NCBI GenBank assembly: GCA_024036415.1
Contig: JAMWET010001051.1
Span: 213,501-277,500 of the forward strand
Source: Prochilodus magdalenae
Lineage: Eukaryota; Chordata; Actinopteri; Characiformes; Prochilodontidae
Direction of reading: 5' to 3'
Length of the DNA stretch: 64,000 nt
A program made the position numbers and the translations under genes. The notes under the pieces are model-generated. The model did no database searches. It worked only from the letters and a program-made list of their open reading frames with translations, and had not been told where the DNA came from. This document shows positions 33,000 to 45,620 of this stretch, one piece after another (position 1 is the stretch's first letter; each line of letters starts with the position of its first letter).

Positions 33000-33010
33000 A
33001 GATCCACCAT
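32993..33010 (-). promoter_or_regulatory. uORF 1 in presumed notch1 5' UTR
   Basis: ATG at 33008-33010 opens a 5-codon frame (MVDLC) ending in TAA at 32993-32995. It overlaps uORF 2 in another frame. Confidence 0.5.
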
Positions 33011-33229
33011 TTGTTGTCTTCCGAGAGAAAATACAAAATTAAGGGCACGACGTGGGATTAGATCCAGAAATGGCACTTTCCTGTCCCCCCACGGACTCCG
33101 TGTGTCTGACCTGGCCTCGGGCAGTCCTCAGTAATGTGAATGAGAGGATGCGTTCAAGCCTCCATGCTCCCATTGCACGTTAGGGGCGTTCACGTCACCC
33201 TGAGTGTTTTTTTCACACCCGTTTTCCGG

Positions 33230-33350
33230 AGGGCCGCGCCTCTCCTGCGCTGGGTTTGGCCAGTAGTGCGCATATATTAGCCCTAATGAGCCAATCCGTG
33301 CCTGCGACCATGACCCACTGTCCCGTCGCAGCGCGGGGGGCGGGGTTTAA
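33230..33350 (-). promoter_or_regulatory. Probable notch1 core promoter
   Basis: On the minus strand, reading towards the gene, come a GC box (33336-33345, GGGGGCGGGG on the plus strand), a reversed CCAAT box (33291-33295) and a TATA-like TAATATATG (33271-33279). That order and spacing would place transcription start near 33240 and give a 5' UTR of about 280 bases. The surrounding 33100-33350 is the most CpG-rich part of the flank. Confidence 0.5.
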
Positions 33351-33399
33351 CCAGAAAACAGGTAGGAAAAAGCACAACGCTCATTAACGCTGCAAAGCC

Positions 33400-33465
33400 A
33401 CGGTGGGAAAACCACGCCCACTTTAAACGCTGCTCGCGAGTTCAAAACATGCAGGCGGGAAAACT
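33400..33465. promoter_or_regulatory. Upstream motif pair: RBPJ-like and E2F-like
   Basis: GGTGGGAAA (RBPJ core GTGGGAA at 33403-33409) and GCGGGAAA (E2F consensus, 33455-33462) lie 450-500 bases upstream of the start codon. Single motifs of this length occur by chance. The position next to the promoter is what makes them worth noting. Confidence 0.3.
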
Positions 33466-34619
33466 AGATGCATCCAGAGTTTAAGCTGGTGCTGCTTTCT
33501 TTCTCTTCTCAGCGCTGTTTTCGAGAAAACTAGCCTATTAGCGACAGCAGGAGCGGTTTAATAATTCCCTTACTTTCAGTGAGCACCCACACGAAATACC
33601 AACTGTTAATCTATTTGTGGTCATTTATAAATAAACGGTTGTACTAACCATAGTACTGCATGTATATGTAGTGTCTTATTCAACTTTATTTCGAATAGAA
33701 AAATCTAATGAAGTTAATCTTGTTCCTTTGGGACACAATATGCATATATTAAGTATGCTTTGTTAAGTGTCTGCTTAACAAAGCACTCTATGTAAATTGG
33801 GTGTTCTTGTGACATTTTCCACCAATCACAAAGCTGATACCTGATAGTCACATTGTTCTGGTGCAAATCTGACCCACATCTAACCAAGTGTTATATGTAA
33901 CAAATCTTGAACAAAAAATAAGACATGAATATGATGAAGCATGACTTGAAAACTGCTGACCAAGGCCTCTAAAACTTCCCTAAAACATGGTTATTAGGTG
34001 AAAGGGTTATGATGCCACTGCCCGTAGTGTGAGATGATTGGTTTATGAACAGTTTGAGAAGACACAGGCTCAAAAATTCATTCATGGTGTAGAGTTACAT
34101 GCAGGGCTGGTAAGGACAAAAAGAATCCAAAAGAAAATATTTTCATGTTTAGATTTGACACTATTTTGCCATCATCAACATTACAGATAGAACCACTGAA
34201 GACACTTGCAGGTTCACTGGGAGTTTTGGGTGGTGTCCATACTCGCATTGTATTCATGGTGATTCCAGGTTCCTATCACCACCACTGTGACTAAATCAGA
34301 GTCTGCATGTTTCTCTACAGTGTAATAGAGGAATTACTTTCGTCCATTTAACTTAGTATCTAGCTAATAGACAGGAAATCCAATGGCATATACCAGGCGA
34401 CATTGAGACCATGTGACCTGAGAAATATTAAAAACACAAATGTTTTTCTTTGGACCGCAGTGATATGAAAGAGGAACTAGAAAGAGTCATTTCGCAAGAT
34501 ATGATGAAAAATATCAAGCCGGAAAAAAATCAGATGCATCCTTAACGGCTTCATTAAAAGATTTTATAAAACCTGGGACCCCTGAAGAAACTATGTCAGT
34601 AGTTTACCCGGGCCTGTTA

Positions 34620-34760
34620 ATATGTCCTCACTCTCTGTCTCACTCATCTTTTAAACCGCTTAATCCCTTTGGGTCACGGGAGGTGCTGGAGCCTTGTCCT
34701 AACATTCAATGGGCTAAAGGCAGGAAACACCCCAGACAGGCAACCAACCCAGTGCAGATT
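34620..34760 (+). repeat. Dispersed fish repeat (CTTTTAAACCGCTTAATCCC type)
   Basis: The TTTTAAACCGCTTAATCC, GGTCACGGGAGGTGCTGGAG and CCAGACAGGCAACC blocks, in this order, match a repeat common in fish genomes. A 117-codon reading frame across it is therefore not a gene. Confidence 0.7.
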
Positions 34761-35204
34761 AATATGTCTGGAGTACGCCTAAACATACTACGATGCACAT
34801 GGTCATGGTGGTATCAGTCTTGGTTGCTGTTGCTGCTCTATTCGGTATCCCCTATTCCTAAAACACATATATATCTTGAGATAATATTAACGTTAATGCC
34901 TTGTTTGATAACTGGAAATTCCTTATTAATAAAGTGTACACAGTAGTTTTTCCACTATGATCCAGTTCACCTCAAACCAGCCTGAAAGACTTTGATTACA
35001 ACAGAATTACATTTATTTTTAACTGGTGGAATTGCTCCTTATCCTTGATTACAACATTACGCTCAGCTTCCTGTAGAATATCTAAGCATGATAAAGGTCT
35101 TTGGCTGATTGATGATTTAAAGAGTATATGTTCACTGATCTGCTCACTGGTTCTGCAGTTCAGATCAGTCTGATCACATCTTTAAGACCAGCAGGATGTC
35201 ACAC

Positions 35205-35275
35205 AAAACATGACTTATCTGATAAAGAGAATCGCTAACTGGCACAGGAAGAGTTTCAGGCCTTTATCAGCAAAC
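35205..35275. promoter_or_regulatory. Candidate GATA/ETS cluster, 2.3 kb upstream of start codon
   Basis: The palindromic GATA pair CTTATCTGATAAAG (35214-35227), CAGGAAG (ETS core, 35245-35251) and TTTATCAG (GATA, 35263-35270) lie within 60 bases. GATA/ETS pairs are typical of blood and endothelial enhancers. Function is inferred. Confidence 0.3.
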
Positions 35276-36371
35276 ACAAAGCAGGTGGAGCCCCACCTTC
35301 ATTTACCTAATCTTGAAGATAGATAGGCCTGCGGTAAGTAACACAGCTCTGCTGCGGGCAGCCCTGAAGAAGTGCATGATTTCATATTCTGTTTACTTTT
35401 TTACTGCCCTGTGAGCTCGTGATTTATGTCTGTGAGACTGGTGGTGAGAGACGCCACAAGATCCGCATTTTTGCATAGAAATGCCACAAGCCACCAAACT
35501 GTACACTGCCAATTGACGGTGTTGAAAATAGATGTTCATAACTCTGCTTATTAATCTTTACCCTAGTTATGCTTACCATAACACAACTGTTGAGTCAACG
35601 CCGCCTCAAATGTAAAAGCCTATATGACATGCCATAAACCTTCCCCGCATGCCAGTAAAAAACACTTCACGCAGGCTCTTCCTCGTACGTCAGTGAACAA
35701 ACTGAACCAAGGTTTTGAATTATGAGTAAGCACAAGGTGTGATCAGAAGTTTCGGCACCTGAGGGCACAGATTTCCTTTGTTAATCCGTTTGTTTTTTCG
35801 AATTGGCACCGTTCACGCAGTGTTTGCGTGCGGCAGAAGGCCGCAGGTAACAGGGAGAGAGAGTGTGGGAAATGTCTCTGGAGGCAGCATGACCTGAAGG
35901 CAAGGGGGGGAAGGCCCATTGCGAAGGCGGTGCTTGTGATAGGGAGATAATTAGAACTGTGTACGGACATGCAGAAACACCTCTCACCCTCAGTGCTGGC
36001 ATCATAAGTGTGAGAACTGTCATTCTATCTGGAGCCACGGTCTCACATCGCTGGGTTGTGTGTGATAGCCCACACGCCCTTTAAAAGCAGAGTTTCGCTT
36101 TTCTTGTTTTGTTTTTGTCACCTGAGTGCTTTTCAGGTGTGCTCTCGGAAGGACATAAGGGTCACTGAGCTCTTAGACAAGCCAGTGGAAGGGTCAGGAA
36201 TATTTTGAACCATGATCCATTACATATAGAATCATGAGACTGCAGTGGCAATGCCCAGTGGTACAAGTACGGTATAATCACATGTGGTCACTTTTGGCTA
36301 GACTCATCTAGACTAATGTTTCAACAGAACAACAAAGTCTTTAAGCAGGGTTTGTGGTGGGACAATATTAT

Positions 36372-36576
36372 TTACACTTACGGCATTTAGCTGACGCTCT
36401 TATCCAGAGCGACTTACAAAGTTAATCATATTACAGGTGGGCCAATGTAGTGTTAGGAGTCTTGCCCAAGGACTGTAGCACAGCATAGACACCTAGACCG
36501 GGATTTGAACCCCAGTCTCCCACATGTAGAGATGGCACTCTGGGTAGTGATGTTACCCGCTGAGCTGCACTAACCA
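36372..36576 (-). mobile_element. tRNA-derived SINE-like element
   Basis: Read on the minus strand, the head has an A-box-like TAGTGCAGCTCAGCGGG and a B-box-like GGGGTTCAAATCCC. The tail ends with the widespread fish block GACGCTCTTATCCAGAGCGA (plus strand 36393-36412). It is about 205 bp. The family is not assigned. Confidence 0.75.
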
Positions 36577-36639
36577 CTAACCTGTCTATGTTGTCCTACA
36601 AGGTAGTTTATATATTCCATTGAATATGTGTATCATTCT

Positions 36640-36930
36640 ACACAGTCAAGTGACATTGTTATGACCACTTCCTACTTTTGGCAGTGAGAGTGTGTGGCTC
36701 ATGAAGGAAGTTGCATTTTCATGACATCCTCTGGGCCTGTCATGCATGTGGAGAGCACTCTCAGTCCATTTGGGTAAGCATGAAACCATTACTGCAGATC
36801 ATGTACACCCATACATGCTGACCCTCGTCCATGGACGGGATTTGATTTTCCAGCAAGACAATGCACACAGCCACATAGCTAGAAATGTCACATGGCTAGA
36901 TGACCATCGCGAATCATCTCGTTCGCGTTA
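36640..36930 (+). mobile_element. Tc1-like transposase relic
   Basis: The plus-strand frame contains LIFQQDNAHSHIARNVTWL, the block around the catalytic Asp-Asn of Tc1-type transposases (usually FQQDNARPHTAR). The surrounding frame is short and does not continue to the DLNPIE-type end, so this is a fragment. Confidence 0.8.
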
Positions 36931-36999
36931 TGGATCCTCCCCCAAGCACCCCTCAGCACCCCTGGTTAATCCCCCTGGGATCACGGATCTCTTTTACAA

Positions 37000-39550
37000 G
37001 GAAGATCTGGCCAAGAACAGCAGCAACACAGAGCACAGATCATATTAAAAACCGTTACATAAAACATCCACACAAGGACAATCTGGACTAAACCCCTTTT
37101 GCCATGGCCTTAAAAGTATTCAACTGTACAATATATTAAATCTTTAGTTCATTTTGTAGGTTGTTCCAGGCAGAAGGTGCACAAACCTCAAAAGTCTTCT
37201 TTCTTAGTTTAGTCCAAACTTTGTGAACAACAGATTGCAACACATAAAAGAGAAGGAAGAAGTGATTTCCATGCTTCACATTTAAAAGAGAAGACAAATT
37301 AACAGGAAGTTTCCAACAACGACTTTACATATAAAAACACAGCAGTGACTGAGATGGCGAGCACCTAGGGAGGACCAGTTCACTACACACAATACAATAC
37401 ACAATGGTGAACTGTGAGGAGCACAGTTATACTGCAGCATCAAAAACCACATACACGAGTCTATTTGTCATGGCAACGCAACATAGTGTGAGGCAACTGT
37501 GCAATGAGTTAGGCATGCAAAGCTAATTAGAATATAGGCTTATATAGGTTACATCCACTACTTCTATTACTTTATGGTTACATTTGCCTTCATTGGACGT
37601 GAGTTACAGTGCAAACAAGTTCATTTGAGTCGCATAGAAAATTGTGTCATTTTTTCTTTTCTTTTTTTTTTTGCTGAAATATCCCGTTACCCTATCACGT
37701 CAGCTCTACGGATGACATCCTGGGGTCAATGCCTCATTACCGTACAATGGGTTCCACTCATTCCCAGGTTAGAGGAGGTATAAAGCAGATGGTCAGACTT
37801 TCAACCAAACATCAGTGTCCACCGAATGACCTTTCAGTGAACCAATCAGTGCAGTCCACTGTGTTTTTCCTCACCATTCATAAACCTCACACAAGAGCCC
37901 CTTCCATAGTAACTTTTGTCCTGTAAGAAAGAGACCTGACACCAAACCAGGGTTTTACAATACAGCACAGCGTCTCGTAACTGTTTCTCTGCAGCCAATG
38001 CTGGAATTCCTCTCGGGTGACTCCACGACCTGCAAATAAACAATACTCCTAGCACAGAAAGACTAAACAACAACTTCATTCTCTCACAGCCTCACTGCTC
38101 AGAAAGAGCCGTAGGAAAATCTGGCGTTATATAATCACTCATTTCCTCAATACCAGTTCAGATTATAGGGCTGGGGTTATTATGGCACGTTCGTGGAAGA
38201 TGATAAACAGGATTTGTTTTACCCTTTTTAATTGGGTCGGACGGTGTCTTTAATATACCCTGCTTCAGTTAACTTCTGACTACAGGGCAGGAATAGTAAA
38301 AGTGGTTAACACTACACAGGCCACGGTCTCACGGGACAAGATGCGTTCCTGTGCCAGCACGTTGGCCTTTCCCTCCTGAGTAGAGCGTGTTAATCTGTTC
38401 TCTGTTACATATCTGTGGGGGATCAAATGCAAACCACAAACCACAAATCTGTTCCGCTCAGCATACCACTAGCATCTCTTGGGAGGTCTTACAACTATAA
38501 TCTATCAAACTGTGAAATGGAATTAATGCTGATCTCAGAGCAGTTTTTCTTTCTACGTCCTAATGTATACACACTGCGGTGAGAAAGTAGTGCATTAACT
38601 TACTCATGTGGAAAGTGTGTGTACTGAAGTCTGGACTCTGGGGTGGTCAGTCCATTGTTCTCAGAACACCAGCATTTTAGCTTGATTAGCATTTGAGTTT
38701 TAGCATAATTCACATTAGCTTTTCTTAGTAATGGCTTCTTGGCTACTACACATCCTTTCGGACCCTCTGTGATTTTAAGGATGGACAGAAACAGCTGGAG
38801 ACTGTTTAAGAAGTAGGCTAAAGCAAGCATGGTGCTCTGTGATCTCTCTCTCTCTCTCTCTCTCTCATAGATGGATGCTTTAAGTATTGTTTATCTGCTG
38901 GTCTTTATTTGGGGAAACTACTCTTTTTTAATCCCCCCTTTCCTTTGACTTTACTTCCCCTTCCTTATACGAGTGGATCATCTCACATCTGTTCTTAGAA
39001 GAATCTCATGATATATCAAACCCTTCTTCTTAATGGGTATTTTGACCAGAAATGAAATAAAAGAAGGGTGGTCTCTGAATTTACTCTTGGCAGTAACTGT
39101 TTTTAATGGGATAGATTTTATTTGTGTGGGAATTGTGTGGAAATTCAGTCACTTGAATGCACTTTTTCCAAAGTGCCATGTAGGTATGGGCCCTGCTCAT
39201 TTCATACATGTGAAAAATATCATCACTGTACACAAAAACAAGTATCTCAAAATTGTATCCAATCTTTACAGAAGAGAACAAAAACAGGTCTTTGGTTTGT
39301 ATGTATAGTTAATGTAAATTCACTGGATTCTCCATTCTTATTCTGGAGCATTTCTATTACTCCACACTCCTTTAAATTTCCACATAACGTAAAGAGCTGC
39401 TGGTGTGGAGATACTTGTTTTCCTTTTTCTGGATAGCAATGACATGTATAAATCGTTGCTCAGCTTAAATGGTTCCCACTTTTTCCAAGGCTGTGGGAGG
39501 GTTCTAGGGGAGAAATGAGGGATGAATAAAGGACACATTTAAAAAAAGAA
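37000..39550. other. Upstream flank, no recognisable feature
   Basis: AT-rich. It contains only a (TC)n run (38843-38866) and a T-rich tract (37650-37672). No exon, RNA gene or classified repeat was recognised. Confidence 0.7.
38843..38866. repeat. (TC)n microsatellite
   Basis: About 12 TC units. Confidence 0.95.
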
Positions 39551-39557
39551 AAAAAAA

Positions 39558-39818
39558 GATTTAAATCCCTTATTAGTCCCACAGTGGGGAAATTTAGTCT
39601 CCGCATTTAACCCATCCGTGAAGTGAAACACCACAAACACACTCACTAGTGAACACACTAGGGGGCAGTGAGCACACTTACCCGGAGCGGTGGGCAGCCC
39701 TATCCACGGCGCCCGGGGAGCAGTTAGGGGTTAGGTGCCTTGCTCAAGGGCACCTCAGTCGTTACTGTAGGCTCAGGGAATCGAACCGGCGACCCTCCGG
39801 TCACAAGGCTGGTTCCTA
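39558..39818 (-). mobile_element. SINE-like fish repeat with tRNA-type B box
   Basis: On the minus strand it contains GGTTCGATTCCC, a perfect Pol III B box, preceded by CCTTGTGACCGGAGGGTCGC. The remaining order (CTTGCTCAAGGGCACCTCAG, GCGCCCGGGGAGCAGTTAGG, CACACTAGGGGGCAGTGAGC on the plus strand) matches a repeat seen in very many fish genomes. It ends in an A-rich tract. Confidence 0.85.
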
Positions 39819-40170
39819 GATGAGTGTGGGTCAGTATGCCTGTGGATTAGGGTTTGGGGATCTGCCCTGAGTTAGTACAGGCACCTTGGAGGCTGCAGGT
39901 TAAAGGAGACAATAGGGTTTGAATGGGAATTCAAAAATAGGACTTTATGGGAGAAACAAGGGATAAAACAGACGAGTGCAGGTGAGAGCAAAATGAATTC
40001 ATGCTTGGGAGTCTGCCCTGCTAAATGGTGTCTGTCAGTCGAGCAGAAGTACAGTAGATAGTTGTGTATTTTCCACCCTATACATCCCTAATGGGAAAAA
40101 CATCTGAATTTTTTGTGTTTTTTCCAAAAACTGTAAGTCAGATTATGACCATTTCAAATTTGGAACGGAA

Positions 40171-40226
40171 AAAAAGAAGAAGAGGAACAGGAAAAAGAAG
40201 AAGCAGAAGAAGAAGAAGAAGAATAT
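40171..40226. repeat. Purine-rich (GAA)n tract
   Basis: Imperfect GAA/AAG repeats on the plus strand. Confidence 0.9.
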
Positions 40227-42689
40227 AAATCATATAACAATATGTTATCCTGTGCAACCATAATAAACGACAGTCAGCCAGACACTTGTCTATGAGAAGA
40301 ATAGCTGTTTAATACTAAGCAAACATATATATTATGGTTTTGAACCTTGGCCTTTCGAGCAAGGACAAAGTGCTCTCCTTAAGCTCCATCACTCCAGCAT
40401 TTGTGTAAGTGATATTTAATGCAGTCAGCTGCATTCCGCTTTTTATAGGCCTTAAAGCTCTGCCTGATTCATGACTCTGGACTGCCTGTTTATTGAGAAA
40501 CAGATTAAGTGGGCTACACTTAAATCCACCAGTTATGGACCTGTTTTGGGAACGAACTGCTGCAGAGAAAAAGTAAACCTTGCCTTCATTACTATTTAAT
40601 GCTCTGGGAAGAGTTGGCGGATTTAGCAGCAGATGCGGCCCCAAGACGTGCTGGGGCTCGTCCATGGCCAGTCCCCATCCATTTACAACAAAGCTTTATT
40701 ATTATCACTCACATTAGCCCTGGCTTGTTCGGGCACACCCATTATATCTGTAACGCTGGATGTACGAATGTAGCTGTGATATGATAGAGAGTGAATAGTG
40801 TGAAGAATATAGCTCTCTGCATATGCTAAAGGTGTAGAGGACAGTTCCCTAGATGTAAAAGAAAGAGTTCCCTTGTAATGAATAATGTCTATACAGTAAG
40901 ACTGTAAAGGCAAAGATGCCATAAACATAACCCTGGTTGTTTACAGGTTGAATGTATGAGGCTTCCACTAAGCAAACACTGTGATAAGCCACTGAACAGG
41001 AAGCAGACTTGTACTCCAGCTCCCTTCATTATTTATCTACTGCTGTGAATGCTCTGCACTGCATTCTTCAACATAAAGGCTCCTGATAGCTTCTGACTTG
41101 ACTCTTGATCTTCTGGTCCTAGGGAAAAACCTGGTAGCACTAATGAAGAGTTACAAAGAGTTCATGAGGGGTTTAAAAAAAACTTATTAATGGTTATTAA
41201 TTAGGTCATAAACACTTAAAAATGATTAATAAGCAGTTACAACACACACATAGGAAGGGAAACAGTGACCTGTTGTTAGTCTAAGAACCCATAATTTTTT
41301 ATACTGTTAAAACTTTGCCTTTTCCATCAGTCAGCATTAACCAGCTTCAAAACATATTCATATTCATCAAATGAAAAAGCTCAACTTTGTCCTTTTTAAT
41401 TAATGTGTTATAACTGCTTATTAATACTTTATAAGGTGTTTATGACCTAAATAATAGCCATTAATAACTTCATTTTATATCATTTAGAAATCCTTTATTA
41501 TGGTAGTCCTATTCTAAAGTGTTTCCAGAAATCCTAGCAGGTTGATATCTAGGCCCATAAAAAAACTCAGTGGTAACGTGTCACGCATCACTGGTTAAAC
41601 TAATAATGTGTTTACTGTTCCAGCTTGAACACTCACTCAGAAAAGCATGTATTCAGCAATAAAAGGGAGCACCATGCATCTTTTACATGGGTGAGAGAAA
41701 ACACACTGTGCTCCTACACCCTGATAGATCTGACTATGTGCAGCATAGCTGTGAACGCACTGTAACTCAACTGATGGCAGACTACAAGCAAATAGCAGAA
41801 GCAACATATCACCAGAAAGTTGTGATGTTCACCCCAATCATAATAAACCAAGGCCCCACTCATCCCTCTTCACTCCTTACCAGTCTGGAAGCAACGATTT
41901 TAGGATCAAACTTTAACCCTTTATTTGCTAAAAGTGCCATCAGCAGTGGAAGATAGCACCAATGTTGACTCTTGTTTTGCTTCTATTTATATCACTTCTT
42001 TGGTTTGCTGCTGAACGTAATGAAATGGTCACTAGCCAGGAGCTTCAGCCACTGTTTCTGTTTACCCTTCCTTTTATCAGATTTCTGTCCCTAAATGATC
42101 TTACCAGCAGCAAAACCTACGACAAGATGGTCAGGTCATCAGTGGTACTTCTTTATTCTCTTATTCTGATAGTGACTCAGGTACAAGTGGTAATTCAAGA
42201 CCAGGCAAGCTGGGGCTAGCTGGTTAACATGCTAACTATAGCAGATATCTCTGCAACACAATACATAGACATGTTATTTCTTTACATTCTGTGGATAATC
42301 TTAGTTAATTTTTCATTGTTTAAAATTAAAACCCATCCAAATTACCCAGCAAGACACTTGGTTTGATAGCGTGAATTCTATGGCATGATCAGTCAACCAA
42401 CTTTTATTTAAACTCGTTATATTGTGGTTGACCCTTATTTACAATAGTAATGCTTTATGAAAAAAGCAAATAATTGAAAAGAGTAACTATACATCAGTGA
42501 AGAGAAAAGTGTAGCACAAAGAATAGAAGACAATCAATTAAGCTTTTAAGCAGAATAAATAATTAATAAAATACAAACAACTAAATAAGAACTAAGAGAT
42601 AAAGTAAAAGAACAAAATTAATAATATTTTTAACAGTCATTGTAATAATTAGTAACATTTAACCAGTAAAAATATGTAGCTAAATATTA

Positions 42690-42722
42690 AAATAAAATAA
42701 AATAAAATAAAATAAAATAAAA

Positions 42723-42773
<51 letters not shown>

Positions 42774-42835
42774 AATAAAATAAAATAAAATAAAATAAAA
42801 TAAAATAAAATAAAATAAAATAAAATAAAATAAAA
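42690..42835. repeat. Compound (AAAAT)n-(AAAT)n-(AAAAT)n microsatellite
   Basis: About 145 bases. Pentanucleotide AAAAT runs flank a central AAAT tetranucleotide run. Confidence 0.98.
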
Positions 42836-44956
42836 TTTAAACCCAGTCCTGGGAGGCACTTTTAACCCTTTAACCTTTTTTAATCAGCACACTGAAGGTA
42901 GAATCACTGTATGAAGAAACCTGTAGAAGAATTCCAGCCAGACTAAGAGTACTGTAAAGCAGAAGTGGAAACATCATAGGGGGGCTGTTTTAATACAGTG
43001 GAGTCGCTCCGTGTGTGTTTATTGATTGGATCATAAACTCAGAAGGCAAAAACCCAAGAAGGCATGAATGCAAACCTGCAGGGAAAGTCTCTAAAGAAAT
43101 TAACAATACTGGGCCTGATTTCTCTTAAAAACTGACGTACAGAACTTTCACAAAGATCCTGATGTTCAACTGTGTTTTTCTTAATTGGGATTGTACTTGG
43201 GTAAGAACAGAATCTACACACTCAAGAGCACAAAGGTGCTAACACTTCTACTTGTTAGGAACATGTCATGAGTCTGAAATTTAATTTTTAGGCTCTTCCT
43301 CAAGAAAGAATGAAGTTAGGAACTCACCAGCTTCCTTATTAAAGAATACTTCACCGAAGCAGTACTGTGTAGGAATGGTCTGTTTAAATGAAATATAGTT
43401 CCATGGTATCTGCTTATACTCTTCAGAATGAACCTTCCAGAAAGGGTCTTTTGGAGTGGGGTCATAGAAGAACCACTTTTGGTTTCCTAAAGCACTTATT
43501 TTGGGAACTAAAAGTGTTGTGGTATGTCACCAGTCCAGGTGTTCCAGGCCTTTTGGAGAAGGAGAAAGTTCACACCATGGTAAAGTAGCACTGACTAATC
43601 ACCTCACACCTCAGAAACACCAGGTCAGAGGTGAGAAAGGGTTTAAGGTTTTGGTATGTGCAAAGCTAACACTTCATTAGGATCTACCTTTACAACAACC
43701 TACCTATCAGCTAAACTTTACATTTAGGTATGTACATAATGCGCTTACATATCCTTTCCAAAAACACATATCTGATATTTGAATGGTGCTAGAATTATAT
43801 TATTTATAATGTTTTATTTTAAAGGCACATTCCACATAAAGATTTTACAGAATTGATTATTAAAATCATATAAAAATGTATTTTACTCTTTAACCAGGAA
43901 AAGAGATTGCATGGTTATTGTATAATGTTAAAACATGATCTACCATAAATTCATTTATTAACAAAATACAAATAGGATACAGGCCATACTATCCTTTAGA
44001 ATACGATTAGGAATGAGCAAGTGCTCTAGCCTGAACCATGGCTGTGGAGGTAGAATGAGGAAAGACTGAATGAGGGAGGAGGGAGAACTCTGAGAACATG
44101 GGCTGGAGTCCAGGGCAGCTTTTGCCTGTAGTTAAAAGGCCAGACCCCCTTACTTCATAACTGCGATCCTGAGGTCCGATATAGTACTGAGGAACAGGGA
44201 GGTGATGGGGTGGTGGTCAGCATTGCTAAAACTTCGTCACAGGAAACGGAAGGTAGAGATATGGTATTGGGAAGACTGGAAGGACAAGGGCTTTCAGGCG
44301 TGGTCTTCTACCAAAAGCCTAGGTTACATCATGTCTTCTGAATGCTGAGATTTTTTCTGAATGCAGAAACGTCTGATTTTGACAGTGTTTTGAGATTTTA
44401 AGAATGGGGCTCAGAGCTGTGTTACTCAGTGAGGATCTCAGCTCTGTTTGTGTGAAGGTTTAAATGTCTTGTATTAATGAAATAGAGCTGTTTGTAGTTC
44501 TATTATAGAGGATACAAGATATTAAGTGACATATGACACAAAATGGTTGTCCCAAGTGTGGGCAAAGCTAAACTTTAATTAAAGGTGCTAACGTTTGGAA
44601 AGTATAGCTAAAAGCAAATTCACAAAATACACTGGACTAAACACATTTCTGAGTAGTTTTGCCATGTTGGACTGTAATATTCTAAATTTGAAGCACAGCA
44701 GTCCAAAAGACATTACTGAGAATACAGTTTGAACCCTCTGTTCCTGCTAATACTCTTTGGCTTCCTTATGTTTGGGACATTGCTTTCCTGAAGTTTACAG
44801 CAGCCAGGATACATGGGGCCAAAATAAGAATAATTATGTCCTGGTGTCATATCAAGAAAGAACTTGAAAATGAGAAAAAAATGAGAGCTTAGTGTCGTTT
44901 GTCACCTGGTATGAGTGTACAACTCTTGAACTCTCATCTATCTAATTATTTAATGA

Positions 44957-44957
<1 letters not shown>

Positions 44958-44995
<38 letters not shown>

Positions 44996-45009
44996 TATTA
45001 TTATTACTA
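44958..45009. repeat. (ATT)n microsatellite
   Basis: About 17 ATT units with a few ACT steps. Confidence 0.95.
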
Positions 45010-45224
45010 CTTCTTTTTTGCAGTGACTTGTATGTGTATGTGTTGTATATATGTGGGTGTACCACTGACCACTAGTACGGCCATTATTAATGTATTACTC
45101 TTGGTATTAAATAATAACTACTGTTGTTCTAGATGTAAAAACTGATGCTATTATATATACAGTATTTCAGCTACAGATGAGCATCTATTTTAAATATCAT
45201 CTGTGTCTCTGTTAACTCTGACCA

Positions 45225-45620
45225 GTTCAGTAGTCAGGACCTCTAGAGGACCACCACAGGGCAGATATTATTTGGGTGGTGGATCATTCGCAGTTGCTGA
45301 AGTGACTACAGTGACATGGTACAACTGGGGTTTTTAGACATTGTGTCCACTCACTGTCCACTCCTATTTTGTTAGTCAGAGACAATAACTCATCTGCTGC
45401 TGCAAAGTTTGTGTTGTTCATCCTTTAGTCCTTCATCAGTGGTCACAGGATGCAGGTCACAGGATGCTGCTGTCTGGATATTTTTGGGCAGTGGACTATT
45501 CTCAGCCCAGTGGTGACACTAAGGTGTAAAAAAAAGTTGTAACTGTAGAACTACAAAGTGCTCCTATGTGGTAAGTGGGGCTGATAAAATGAATAATAAA
45601 GTGCTCAGACAGTGTATATA
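45225..45620. mobile_element. Non-autonomous palindromic DNA element, copy A (decayed)
   Basis: It contains the family's blocks GGACCACCACAGGGCAGATA, GGGTGGTGGATCATTC, TGTCCACTCACTGTCCACTC, CTTCATCAGTGGTCACAGGA and GTAACTGTAGAACTACAAAG. Better copies of the same element lie at 49690-50055 and 52638-53105. There is no coding capacity. Confidence 0.65.

Larger units (their letters stand above)
33500..36360. other. Upstream flank, mostly unique sequence
   Basis: No gene was recognised. About 34090-34330 contains fragments of dispersed repeats and 34620-34760 a common fish repeat (separate entries). The remainder is AT-rich, except for a balanced stretch at 35750-36070. Confidence 0.7.
39819..44950. 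other. Upstream flank, no gene recognised
   Basis: About 5 kb of AT-rich sequence with a GAA-rich tract (40171-40226) and a long AAAAT/AAAT microsatellite (separate entry). Scattered short reading frames have no recognisable domains. Confidence 0.65.

Noticed and set aside
34593..34946. 117-codon plus-strand frame
   Set aside because: Its first half is a dispersed fish repeat (34620-34760). No domain was found.
36500..36576. tRNA-like A and B boxes suggesting a tRNA gene
   Set aside because: No anticodon stem or acceptor stem can be built, and the block is joined to a SINE-type body. It is treated as a SINE-like head. The same applies to the B box near 39780.
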